From: an uncultured Draconibacterium sp.
GTDB taxonomy: Bacteria; Bacteroidota; Bacteroidia; Bacteroidales; Prolixibacteraceae
Direction of reading: 5' to 3'
DNA length: 64,000 bases
NCBI RefSeq assembly: GCF_963677565.1
Contig: NZ_OY781981.1
Location: 4,146,001-4,210,000, forward strand
In this document: piece after piece, positions 9,029 to 16,629 of the stretch
How positions within the stretch are numbered: the first letter of the stretch is position 1
Layout of the letters: the number at the start of each line of letters is the position of its first letter
Notes under the pieces: model-generated
Told to the model about the DNA's origin: nothing
Seen by the model: the letters and a program-made list of their open reading frames with translations, nothing else
The model's database searches: none
Made by a program: the position numbers and the translations under genes

Positions 9029-12000
9029 ATGAAAACAGGATTTGCCGGCGGAATAGCCAGACAGTTTATAAACTCAAAATTAACGCCGCTGTTGATGATT
9101 GCTTTTATGGCAATCGGTATCTACAGCTCGTACCTGACTCCCCGCGAGGAGGAACCGCAAATTGACGTACCAATTGCCGATATCCTCTTTAGTTATCCGG
9201 GAGCCAGCCCAAAAGAAATTGAATCCCGCGTAATGCAACCGCTCGAAAAAGTGGTAGCCAATATCCCGGGAGTTGAATACGTTTACTCTACCTCAATGCC
9301 GGGTCAGGCCATGCTTATCGTTCAGTTTTACGTTGGCGAAGACATCGAACGTTCGTTGGTAAAAATGTACAACGAAATTATGAAGCACATGGACCAGATG
9401 CCGCACGGAACAAGTTTGCCTTTGGTAAAAACACGTTCTATCGACGATGTGCCGGTGTTGGGACTAACTTTCTGGAGCGAAAATTACGACGACTATCAGT
9501 TGAAACGAATTGCCCAGGAAGTAAATAACGAAATTGAACAGGTTACTGATGTATCAGAAACAAAAGTAATTGGAGGCCGCTCGCGTCAGATCCGCGTGGT
9601 ATTGAACAACGGAGCAATGGCCCGCTACAATGTTGATGCATTGAGTATTGCTCAGAAAATACAAACTGCAAACCAACAATTTAACACAGGTGCTTTTAAC
9701 AAGAATGATGTGGAATATCTGGTTGAAGCCGGTGAATTTCTGCAAACATCGGATGATGTTTCCAACCTGGTTGTTGGTATCCACAATGGGAGCCCCGTTT
9801 ATTTGAAACAGGTTGCCGAAATTCTTGACGGTCCCGAAGAACCTATTCAGTATGTGAATTTTGGTTACGGATCGATGGACGAAAAGAAAGGCGACTTTGC
9901 GGGCGAATATCCTGCGGTTACCATTTCGGTAGCAAAACGTCGTGGAGCCGATGCCATGAAAGTTGCTGACCAGATTCTGGAAAAAATCAGTCACCTTGAA
10001 AAAGACCTGATTCCCGCAGATGTTCATGTTGATGTTACCCGTAACTACGGCGAAACAGCATCGCACAAAGTATCAGAACTGTTGATGCACCTTGCAGGAG
10101 CAATTATTGCAGTAACTTTTGTAGTTATGCTTGCCATGGGGTGGCGTGGCGGACTGGTTGTGTTCCTGTCCGTACCAATCACATTCGCGCTGACAATGTT
10201 CAGCTACTATTTCCTCGATTACACCTTGAACCGGATTACACTTTTCGCGCTGGTTTTTGTAACGGGTATTGTAGTGGACGACTCGATCATTATTGCCGAG
10301 AATATGCACCGGCACTTTAAAATGAAAAAATTACCGTTCATCCAGGCAGCTTTACGCTCGATCGATGAAGTGGGTAACCCAACAATTCTGGCAACATTTA
10401 CAGTAATTGCGGCAGTGCTGCCAATGGTTTTCGTTTCAGGTTTGATGGGACCTTACATGAGCCCTATGCCAATTGGAGCGTCTATTGCAATGATCTTTTC
10501 ACTGTTGGTAGCATTGACTATTACTCCATATTTGGCATTCCGTTTATTGAAAGTTGTTGACAAAAACGACAAAGTTAAAAAGGCGTTCAAACTGGAAAAT
10601 TCGCCGATTTACAAGATCTACTATAAAACGATGAAACCGATGTTGGAGTCACCGTGGAAACGCTGGACTTTTATAGGTACCATCACCTTTTTCTTACTGG
10701 CATCGATGACACTGGTTTATTTTAAAATGGTAGCTGTTAAAATGCTTCCATTCGATAATAAAAATGAATTCCAGGTAATTATTGACATGCCCGAAGGAAC
10801 AACGTTGGAGCGCACTGCAGCCGTTACAAAAGAACTGGCAGCCTACATTGCACAACAAGAGGAAGTGATAAATTACCAGTCGTACGTAGGAACTGCTTCG
10901 CCAATGAACTTTAACGGGTTGGTTCGTCACTACGATTTACGCAGAGGTTCGAATGTAGCCGATATTCAGGTAAACCTTACCGACAAAACAGAGCGTAAAG
11001 CACAAAGTCACGACATTGCAAAAGCGATGCGTCCGGGTATTCAACAGCTAGCTAAAAAATTCAATGCTAACGCAAAAGTTGTTGAGGTTCCACCAGGACC
11101 GCCTGTACTTTCAACATTGGTTGCTGAAATTTATGGACCGGATTACGACGAACAGATTGAAGTGGCCCGCCAGGTAAAAGACTTGTTTGCCGAAACTGCC
11201 GACGTTGTAGATATCGACTGGCATATGGAAGACGACCAGGTAGAATACAAATTCAACGTTTTGAAAGAAAAAGCCGCTTTAGCTGGTGTTTCAACACAGC
11301 AGGTAGTAAATAGTGTTGCCATGGCACTTGGCGGCCAGGAAGTAACACAACTTTATGCCGAAAAAGAACATGAGCAGGTTGGCATTCAGCTGCGTTTTTC
11401 TGAAAATGAACGTTCGAGTATTGAAGACCTGAAAAAAATAAACATCATGAGCATGACCGGCCAGAAAGTGGCACTTGGTGATGTGGTTGAAATTAAAGAA
11501 GAACTTCAGGATAAAAGTATTTATCGTAAAAACCAGAAGCGCGTAGTTTATGTAACAGCTGATATTGCGGGGAAATTGGAAAGTCCGGTTTACGGCATTC
11601 TGGATATGAGTAATAATCTGGATAAAATCCAACTACCTGAAGGTTATATACTGAACGAAGAGTTTACACAACAACCATTTGTACAGGATAATTACAGCCT
11701 GAAATGGGACGGCGAGTGGCAAATTACCTACGAAGTATTCCGCGATTTGGGAGCTGCATTTGCAGTGGTTCTGCTGGTAATCTACATGCTTATTATCGGA
11801 TGGTTCCAAAACTTTACGGTTCCGTTTGTAATGATGGTTGCCATTCCACTTTCGTTGGTTGGTATTCTAATCGGTCACTGGTTAATGGGAGCTTTCTTTA
11901 CAGCAACTTCAATGATTGGGTTGATTGCGCTGGCGGGAATTATGGTACGAAACTCCATACTGCTCATCGACTTTATAAATCTCCGGCTTAAAGACGGAGC

Positions 12001-12286
12001 GCCGCTAAAGGACGCGGTAATTGAGGCCGGAGCAGTGCGAACAACTCCTATCCTGCTTACTGCCGGAACTGTTGTAATTGGTGCCGTGGTAATTTTATTC
12101 GACCCTATTTTCCAGGGATTGGCTATTTCTCTTATGGGTGGAACAATTGCATCTACATTCTTAACACTGGTTATTGTTCCGCTGATTTATTACATGACTG
12201 AGAAGAAAAAATACCCGGTTAAAGAGGCTCCGGTTGTTGAAGCTCCGGAAACTGAAAATAAATTAACTAACGAGGAGGAAAATTAA
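9029..12286 (+). CDS. RND efflux pump, AcrB/HAE-like
   Basis: Inner-membrane proton-coupled pump of 1085 residues in the AcrB/AcrD/AcrF superfamily. TM1 lies at about 18-37; the TM4 motif GIVVDDSIIIAEN (about 411-423) contains the paired Asp residues of the proton relay. Two large periplasmic domains are present and the last TM group includes GLIALAGIMVRNSILLIDF (about 968-986). The C-terminus extends into a charged Glu-rich cytoplasmic tail (about 1055-1085). Last of the tolC-adaptor-pump set; a strong AGGAGG lies in its final codons ahead of a small downstream frame. Substrate is not predictable. Confidence 0.92.
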   Translation: MKTGFAGGIARQFINSKLTPLLMIAFMAIGIYSSYLTPREEEPQIDVPIADILFSYPGASPKEIESRVMQPLEKVVANIPGVEYVYSTSMPGQAMLIVQFYVGEDIERSLVKMYNEIMKHMDQMPHGTSLPLVKTRSIDDVPVLGLTFWSENYDDYQLKRIAQEVNNEIEQVTDVSETKVIGGRSRQIRVVLNNGAMARYNVDALSIAQKIQTANQQFNTGAFNKNDVEYLVEAGEFLQTSDDVSNLVVGIHNGSPVYLKQVAEILDGPEEPIQYVNFGYGSMDEKKGDFAGEYPAVTISVAKRRGADAMKVADQILEKISHLEKDLIPADVHVDVTRNYGETASHKVSELLMHLAGAIIAVTFVVMLAMGWRGGLVVFLSVPITFALTMFSYYFLDYTLNRITLFALVFVTGIVVDDSIIIAENMHRHFKMKKLPFIQAALRSIDEVGNPTILATFTVIAAVLPMVFVSGLMGPYMSPMPIGASIAMIFSLLVALTITPYLAFRLLKVVDKNDKVKKAFKLENSPIYKIYYKTMKPMLESPWKRWTFIGTITFFLLASMTLVYFKMVAVKMLPFDNKNEFQVIIDMPEGTTLERTAAVTKELAAYIAQQEEVINYQSYVGTASPMNFNGLVRHYDLRRGSNVADIQVNLTDKTERKAQSHDIAKAMRPGIQQLAKKFNANAKVVEVPPGPPVLSTLVAEIYGPDYDEQIEVARQVKDLFAETADVVDIDWHMEDDQVEYKFNVLKEKAALAGVSTQQVVNSVAMALGGQEVTQLYAEKEHEQVGIQLRFSENERSSIEDLKKINIMSMTGQKVALGDVVEIKEELQDKSIYRKNQKRVVYVTADIAGKLESPVYGILDMSNNLDKIQLPEGYILNEEFTQQPFVQDNYSLKWDGEWQITYEVFRDLGAAFAVVLLVIYMLIIGWFQNFTVPFVMMVAIPLSLVGILIGHWLMGAFFTATSMIGLIALAGIMVRNSILLIDFINLRLKDGAPLKDAVIEAGAVRTTPILLTAGTVVIGAVVILFDPIFQGLAISLMGGTIASTFLTLVIVPLIYYMTEKKKYPVKEAPVVEAPETENKLTNEEEN

Positions 12287-12287
12287 A

Positions 12288-12389
12288 ATGATGAAACGAG
12301 CATTAAAACTGCCTTCTATAAAATCGTATAATTCGACATCATGCGAGTTCCGTGAGTTACCAATAAAAATTAAAACTATAAACGAATGA
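12288..12389 (+). CDS. possible 33-residue peptide frame
   Basis: ATG at 12288 is preceded by AGGAGG at 12272-12277 and the frame runs 33 codons to a TGA that overlaps the next gene's ATG (ATGA at 12386-12389), a typical coupled arrangement. The peptide begins MMKRALKLPS and contains one Cys. Against it, the DNA here is the second copy of a repeat whose first copy (231-290) has a stop after four codons, so the conserved feature may be the DNA or RNA rather than a peptide. Confidence 0.25.
   Translation: MMKRALKLPSIKSYNSTSCEFRELPIKIKTINE
12291..12351 (+). repeat. about 60-bp element, copy 2 (conserved ends)
   Basis: Ends ATGAAACGAGCAT (12291-12303) and ATCATGCGAGTTCC (12338-12351) match those at 231-243 and 277-290 exactly, with unrelated sequence between them. 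It occupies the gap between the RND pump gene and the PII-like gene. Confidence 0.5.
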
Positions 12390-12694
12390 AATTTGTAATT
12401 ATTCAAAGCGCCGAAGCTTACCATCATGAGCTGGAGCAGATCTTTCGCGATATTAAGATAAATTCTTACAGCGAGTTACCGGTTGACGGTTTTATGGAGA
12501 GTGCCGATGGAAATTCAGACATTTCCAACTGGTTTGGATCATCAAAAAATCCGTACCGTTATTTCATTTCATTTACTTTTCTTGAAGAAGACAAGGCAAA
12601 TGAACTCCTCGCCCGAATAAAATCATTCAATGAAGAAGTCGAAGGAGTAAGCCCTATTAGTGCATTTATTTCAGCGATAGAGAGATTTGTATAA
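12386..12694 (+). CDS. small PII-like/ferredoxin-fold protein
   Basis: A 102-residue soluble protein with no signal peptide. The pattern of short beta strands and two helices (MKFVIIQSAEAY, helix with HHELEQIFRDI, then a strand near RYFISFTFL, then helix KANELLARIKSFNEE) resembles the ferredoxin-like fold of PII/CutA/DUF3240 proteins. In other bacteria PII-like proteins encoded beside RND or other transporters act as small-molecule sensors of the transporter; that role here is inference. It is 99 bp after the pump gene and 38 bp before a DUF2892 gene, on the same strand. Confidence 0.6.
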   Translation: MKFVIIQSAEAYHHELEQIFRDIKINSYSELPVDGFMESADGNSDISNWFGSSKNPYRYFISFTFLEEDKANELLARIKSFNEEVEGVSPISAFISAIERFV

Positions 12695-12732
12695 GAGATT
12701 AAAATAGATATGATAATTAAAAACAATATATA

Positions 12733-12915
12733 ATGAAGGAAAGAATAATACGCGCAGTTGCAGGAGTTTTTGTGTTGACTAGCATTCTATTGGCCATATT
12801 CGTTAATATTTACTGGCTTGGTCTGGCAGGTTTTGTTGGATTGAATTTGTTTCAATCAGCAATTACGAAATTTTGCCCATTGGAATTTTTCCTTGAAAAG
12901 GCCGGAGTAGAATAG
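12733..12915 (+). CDS. DUF2892 (YgaP-type) small membrane protein
   Basis: A 60-residue protein with two close hydrophobic segments (about 9-24 and 28-42), a conserved KFCPLEFFLEKAG-type C-terminus with one Cys, and the general look of the membrane part of YgaP/DUF2892 proteins, which are often linked to sulfur transfer or transport loci. A clear terminator follows 25 bp later, so it is the last gene of the second RND operon. The function is unknown. Confidence 0.75.
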   Translation: MKERIIRAVAGVFVLTSILLAIFVNIYWLGLAGFVGLNLFQSAITKFCPLEFFLEKAGVE

Positions 12916-12939
12916 CTCTGTAACAAAAAGCGTTAATTA

Positions 12940-12971
12940 AAAGGTTGTCTGGTACAGACAACCTTTTTTAT
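12940..12971 (+). terminator. Rho-independent terminator
   Basis: AAGGTTGTCT (12941-12950) pairs with AGACAACCTT (12956-12965) around a 5-nt loop and is followed by a run of T residues. It closes the efflux/PII/DUF2892 operon. Confidence 0.85.
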
Positions 12972-13047
12972 TTGTAACAATTACTTGGTTTATCTCATGT
13001 ATTTCTCATAACTTTAATCGCAAACAAACACTTTTAAAAATTATAAA

Positions 13048-13626
13048 ATGACAAACGACACAAACAAAAAGGTAGCCGAAAGTTTATGGAAGCTCATTAT
13101 CGTTCGTGGTATTATATTGCTCGTAATTGGATTGATATTGCTCTTGTTTCCACAAGCCACTTTAACCACACTTCTTTTTATACTTGGAATATATTGGCTG
13201 ATTGATGGTTTTGTTACGCTCTATAATACTTATAAACAACGAAATATACGCAAAAACTGGTGGTGGGGTCTAATTACAGGAGGTCTTGGTGTTATTGCCG
13301 GTATTATTGTGGTTGCGAAACCTTTTTCCAGTTCAGTATTAACAACTTCGTTTTTAATGTGGTTTTTGGGAGTCGTAGCTCTGATAAACGGCATTAGCAA
13401 TGTTATCACCGGCATCCGAATAAAAAAATATCAAACCGGAGAACGTTCAATGATTTGGGGAGGAATCTTTTCAATTGTTCTCGGTATTATTCTAATTTCT
13501 TCGCCCTATACATCAGCTTTGGTGATAGTTAAAGTTATGGGATCGTTTGCCATATTTGCGGGTATAATAACATTACTTTTGGGAAACAGAGTTAAAAAGA
13601 AAACACAAGAGATAGACGAAAATTAA
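13048..13626 (+). CDS. HdeD-family (DUF308) membrane protein
   Basis: A 192-residue inner-membrane protein with six hydrophobic segments in pairs (about 17-35, 38-55, 72-90, 98-115, 131-147, 156-173), the layout of HdeD/DUF308 proteins. HdeD in Escherichia coli is associated with acid resistance at high cell density; no mechanism can be inferred here. The gene stands alone between two terminators. A weak -7-like TAACTTTA lies at 13009-13016. Confidence 0.8.
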   Translation: MTNDTNKKVAESLWKLIIVRGIILLVIGLILLLFPQATLTTLLFILGIYWLIDGFVTLYNTYKQRNIRKNWWWGLITGGLGVIAGIIVVAKPFSSSVLTTSFLMWFLGVVALINGISNVITGIRIKKYQTGERSMIWGGIFSIVLGIILISSPYTSALVIVKVMGSFAIFAGIITLLLGNRVKKKTQEIDEN

Positions 13627-13651
13627 GAATCGTACTATTCAAATATAAAAA

Positions 13652-13690
13652 ATGCAGAATTAGTTTTTTGGGATAATTCTGCATTTTTTA
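13652..13690 (+). terminator. Rho-independent terminator
   Basis: ATGCAGAATTA (13652-13662) pairs over 11 bp with TAATTCTGCAT (13674-13684), followed by TTTTTT. It separates the HdeD-like gene from the NifX/ORP-like cluster. Confidence 0.85.
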
Positions 13691-13746
13691 TCTCTTTTTT
13701 TTATTAAACCACCCCTGCTTTTAATAAACATTTGTTCGTTTTGTTC

Positions 13747-13777
13747 TTGTTTATTTAATCAATTATATCTATTTTTG
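13747..13777 (+). promoter_or_regulatory. promoter of the NifX/ORP-like cluster
   Basis: TATTTTTG at 13770-13777 matches TAnnTTTG, and TTG at 13747-13749 sits 23 bp upstream as a partial -33 box. The box ends 25 bp before the ATG of the first NifX-like gene. Confidence 0.5.
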
Positions 13778-13802
13778 TAAAGAACATAAGTTAATTAAAT
13801 AA

Positions 13803-14123
13803 ATGAAAACGATTATTACTTCTTCCGGAGATAATGTAGATTCTAAATTTGATATGCGATTTGGGCGTGCCGGATGGTTTTGCGTTTACGACAAAGAAAC
13901 TCACACAACAAATTTTATCGAAAACAGCTTTAAAAATTCAAACGGAGGAGCTGGTACAAAATCTTCGGAAATGGCTGCAGAACTGGGTGCAGAACAAATC
14001 ATTTCAGGTCATTTCGGTCCAAAAGCCAAAGATATGCTTGAGAAATTCGACATTCAGATGATTGAATTACAGGACGAAAACTTGAATGTAAGTGATGTAA
14101 TATTAAAAATTGAAAACAATTAG
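13803..14123 (+). CDS. NifX/NifB-type Fe-Mo cluster-binding family protein (ORP-like) 1
   Basis: A 106-residue cytosolic protein of the dinitrogenase iron-molybdenum cofactor biosynthesis superfamily (NifX, NafY, ORP). The start MKTIITSSGDNVDSKFD and the later GRAGWFCVYD, GGAGTKSSEMAAELGAEQIISGHFGPKA are typical of the fold, a five-stranded ribonuclease-H-like domain. Such proteins carry or bind metal-sulfur clusters. No nitrogenase genes are present in the window, so a role in nitrogen fixation is unlikely; similarity in context to the ORP locus of Desulfovibrio is a better guide. Followed 14 bp later by the DUF5320 gene. Confidence 0.85.
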   Translation: MKTIITSSGDNVDSKFDMRFGRAGWFCVYDKETHTTNFIENSFKNSNGGAGTKSSEMAAELGAEQIISGHFGPKAKDMLEKFDIQMIELQDENLNVSDVILKIENN

Positions 14124-14137
14124 AAACAATTAAAACG

Positions 14138-14368
14138 ATGCCAGGATTAGACAAAACCGGACCAATGGGACAAGGAGCCCAAACCGGAAGAAAACAGGGA
14201 AGATGCAGTACTGCATTGAGTGAAGAACAATTTGCCAACTTTGGAAGACGCGGTGGAGGCAGAGGGTTTAGAAAAAGGAACCTCGCAAGCGACGACAATT
14301 TACAAACAGGTTGGGGACGAGGAAAAGGAAGAGAACGTGGTCGAGGATTTGGCCGTTTAGAAAACTAA
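14138..14368 (+). CDS. DUF5320 small Gly/Arg-rich protein
   Basis: A 76-residue protein beginning MPGLDKTGPMGQGAQTG, the recognisable start of DUF5320 proteins, followed by a Cys at residue 24, then a Gly/Arg-rich tail. These small proteins almost always lie next to NifX-like genes in anaerobes, as here (14 bp after one and 15 bp before another). Function is unknown. Confidence 0.8.
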   Translation: MPGLDKTGPMGQGAQTGRKQGRCSTALSEEQFANFGRRGGGRGFRKRNLASDDNLQTGWGRGKGRERGRGFGRLEN

Positions 14369-14383
14369 TAATACCAATTAAGT

Positions 14384-14725
14384 ATGAGTAAGAAAATTGC
14401 TGTTCCTGTTGATGAAAACGGGATACTTGACGGACATTTCGGACATTGTAAATATTTTGCACTGCTTGATGTCAAAGAGACAACAATTACAAATGAAGAA
14501 CGGGTAACTCCCCCACCTCACGAACCGGGAGTTTTACCAAAGTGGTTGGCAGAAAAAGGCGTTACCGACGTATTAGCCGGAGGTATGGGCCATAAAGCTA
14601 TCCAAATATTCAACTATAACGATGTAAATGTTTTTGTTGGTGCACCTCAATTATCCGCAGCCGAGTTAGTACAGGGATATCTAAAAAAAACGATTGAGTT
14701 TACGGCCAATTACTGTGATCATTAA
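14384..14725 (+). CDS. NifX/NifB-type Fe-Mo cluster-binding family protein (ORP-like) 2
   Basis: A 113-residue second member of the NifX/ORP fold, distinct from the one upstream. It has the opening KKIAVPVDENGILDGHFGHCKYF with His and Cys close together (HFGHC, about 20-24), and ends in TANYCDH. The conserved GGMGHKAIQIF (about 66-76) follows a Gly-rich turn. Probably in one transcript with the preceding two genes. Cluster binding is inferred from the family. Confidence 0.85.
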   Translation: MSKKIAVPVDENGILDGHFGHCKYFALLDVKETTITNEERVTPPPHEPGVLPKWLAEKGVTDVLAGGMGHKAIQIFNYNDVNVFVGAPQLSAAELVQGYLKKTIEFTANYCDH

Positions 14726-14793
14726 CAAAGTTTGTACAGTACATTGTCTGCTTACAAAATATAATATAACACGCGCAATAGATAGAGCGCTTT

Positions 14794-14872
14794 TCTGAGT
14801 TTATTTCATAGTCACTCAGAGTTAGCTACTAAATCGGTATTCCCCGGAGCAACACTCCGGGGAATTTTTTAA
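14794..14872 (+). terminator. tandem hairpin leader ending in a terminator just before a start codon
   Basis: TCTGAGT (14794-14800) pairs with ACTCAGA (14814-14820). A second, perfect hairpin ATTCCCCGGAG (14839-14849) with CTCCGGGGAAT (14855-14865) is followed by six T residues, a textbook intrinsic terminator. It ends 14 nt before the ATG at 14885, which leaves no room for a promoter in between. Either it ends the NifX transcript with some read-through, or it acts as an attenuator for the ATPase genes. Confidence 0.75.
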
Positions 14873-14884
14873 ATACAGTTAAAC

Positions 14885-15748
14885 ATGCAAATTGCCATTG
14901 CCAGCGGTAAGGGAGGAACCGGTAAAACCACGGTGTCGGTAAACCTGTACTACTTTTTATCTAAAAAATATAATAACAGCGTGCAATTAATCGATTGCGA
15001 TGTTGAAGAGCCCAACGACATGCTTTTCTTCCCTGAGGCTAAAAAGGAAACTGATAAAGAGGTTTATTCCATCGTTCCCAAAATTGATAACGAAAAATGT
15101 ACCTATTGCAAAAAATGTGTTGAATGGTGCGAATTCAATGCGATAAGTATTGTTGAGAAACTGAAATTTACTGAAGTAAATTACGAACTTTGCCACTCTT
15201 GTGGTGCATGTTTCGAGGCATGCACATTCAATGCACTAAAACATATACAAAAACCTTTGGGTCGTATTTCTGAATACCAAAATACATTCGGAGCCGGAAT
15301 TACAGAAGGTCGTCTTGAGATCGGTTCTGCCATGCAAACAGCATTGATTAAAAAAGTAAAAAAACAAGCTGATTCAAAACAACAAATAACATTACTTGAT
15401 GCACCTCCGGGAACGAGTTGCCCGGTTGTAGAGGCTGTAGCAACTGCTAACTACGTAATTCTGGTTACCGAGCCCACTCCTTTCGGGTTACACGATTTAA
15501 AAATTACGGTTGAATTACTTAATGAATTGGAAAAACCGTTTGGTGTGATTGTTAATAAAGCCGGATTAGGGAATGATGCTGTGTATCAATTTTTGAAAGA
15601 AAACAAGATTAAGTTATTGGGCAAAATACCATTTTCGAAAACCTACGCGGCCAATTATTCACGAGGCGATTTGTTTGAAAATATTCCGGCCGACGTAGAA
15701 GATGTTTATAATTCTGTAATCGCGGAACTGGCAACAATTTTAAACTGA
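14885..15748 (+). CDS. MinD/Mrp-type P-loop ATPase with ferredoxin insert 1 (ORP-cluster type)
   Basis: A 287-residue cytosolic ATPase of the SIMIBI class. The deviant Walker A GKGGTGKTT (about 8-16) is at the N-terminus; a two-cluster ferredoxin insert lies at about 60-115, with CTYCKKCVEWC and CHSCGACFEAC, binding two 4Fe-4S clusters; Walker A'/switch LLDAPPG follows near 175. Paired with a homologous gene 1 bp downstream. In Desulfovibrio vulgaris, two such ATPases (DVU2103, DVU2104) belong to the orange-protein complex implicated in positioning cell division; that link is by family and neighbourhood only. A role in metal-sulfur cluster transfer is an alternative. Confidence 0.88.
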   Translation: MQIAIASGKGGTGKTTVSVNLYYFLSKKYNNSVQLIDCDVEEPNDMLFFPEAKKETDKEVYSIVPKIDNEKCTYCKKCVEWCEFNAISIVEKLKFTEVNYELCHSCGACFEACTFNALKHIQKPLGRISEYQNTFGAGITEGRLEIGSAMQTALIKKVKKQADSKQQITLLDAPPGTSCPVVEAVATANYVILVTEPTPFGLHDLKITVELLNELEKPFGVIVNKAGLGNDAVYQFLKENKIKLLGKIPFSKTYAANYSRGDLFENIPADVEDVYNSVIAELATILN

Positions 15749-15749
15749 G

Positions 15750-16619
15750 ATGAAAGAAATAACAATATTAAGCGGAAAAGGAGGTGCAGGAAAAACCAGT
15801 GTTGCTGCAGCACTGGCATCGTTAGCGCCAAACACCGTATTTTGCGACAACGATGTTGACGCTGCGGATCTGCATTTAATTTTGAAACCTAAAATAACTG
15901 AAAAGCACAGGTTTGATAGCGGTTCGTTGGCATTTATCAATCAGGAATTGTGTACAAACTGTGGAACCTGTCTGGAGGCTTGCCGTTTTGAATCAATTTT
16001 CACTAACCAAGAAGGGTTCCCAGAGGTAAATTCATTCCAATGCGAAGGTTGCCGTTTATGCGAACGACTTTGTCCTTCTTATGCGATACAAATAAGTAAA
16101 AACCTGAATAATGAATGGTATGTTTCCAATACTCGTTTTGGAAAAATGGTACATGCTAAAATGGGGCCAGGAGAAGAAAACTCAGGCAAACTGGTTACCC
16201 GAATTCGTGAAAGAGCAAAAGAAATTGCATTAGAAAATAAAGCGCAATTCATAATTAATGATGGCCCTCCCGGAATTGGTTGCACGGCCATTTCTTCTAT
16301 CACCGGAACAAATGCGATACTACTAATTATTGAACCAACCGTTTCTGGATTACATGATGCAAAACGACTTGTGAAACTCGTCAACTCATTTGAGATTCCA
16401 CTTTTTGCAATTATCAACAAATACGATATAAATGGTGAATTCACAGCAATCGTAGAGAACTACTTACATGAAAATCGGATTCCCCTTATTGGCAAAATTC
16501 CTTTTTCTGAGTTGTTCGTTGAATCCATGTTACACGAAAAATCGTTGGTTGAATATGCGCCGGATCATCCAATTAGTTTAAATTTAAAAACCATTTGGGG
16601 AAAAATTACCAACGATTAG
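15750..16619 (+). CDS. MinD/Mrp-type P-loop ATPase with ferredoxin insert 2 (ORP-cluster type)
   Basis: A 289-residue paralogue of the preceding protein. It has the deviant Walker A GKGGAGKTS (about 8-16), a ferredoxin insert with CTNCGTCLEAC and CEGCRLCERLC motifs (about 64-110), and DGPPGIGC (about 170-177) as the switch segment. It begins 1 bp after the stop of its partner, so the two are likely made in equal amounts and may form a heterodimer. Probable function: ATP-driven partner of NifX/ORP-like cluster proteins. Confidence 0.88.
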   Translation: MKEITILSGKGGAGKTSVAAALASLAPNTVFCDNDVDAADLHLILKPKITEKHRFDSGSLAFINQELCTNCGTCLEACRFESIFTNQEGFPEVNSFQCEGCRLCERLCPSYAIQISKNLNNEWYVSNTRFGKMVHAKMGPGEENSGKLVTRIRERAKEIALENKAQFIINDGPPGIGCTAISSITGTNAILLIIEPTVSGLHDAKRLVKLVNSFEIPLFAIINKYDINGEFTAIVENYLHENRIPLIGKIPFSELFVESMLHEKSLVEYAPDHPISLNLKTIWGKITND

Positions 16620-16629
16620 ATTCAGAGAC

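Noticed and set aside
9554..10066. 170-codon minus-strand frame
   Set aside because: Antisense shadow of the second RND pump gene; no family resemblance.
13803..14725. Nitrogen fixation cluster
   Set aside because: NifX-like proteins occur, but no nifH, nifD, nifK, nifE, nifN or nifB is present; the neighbourhood matches ORP-type loci instead.
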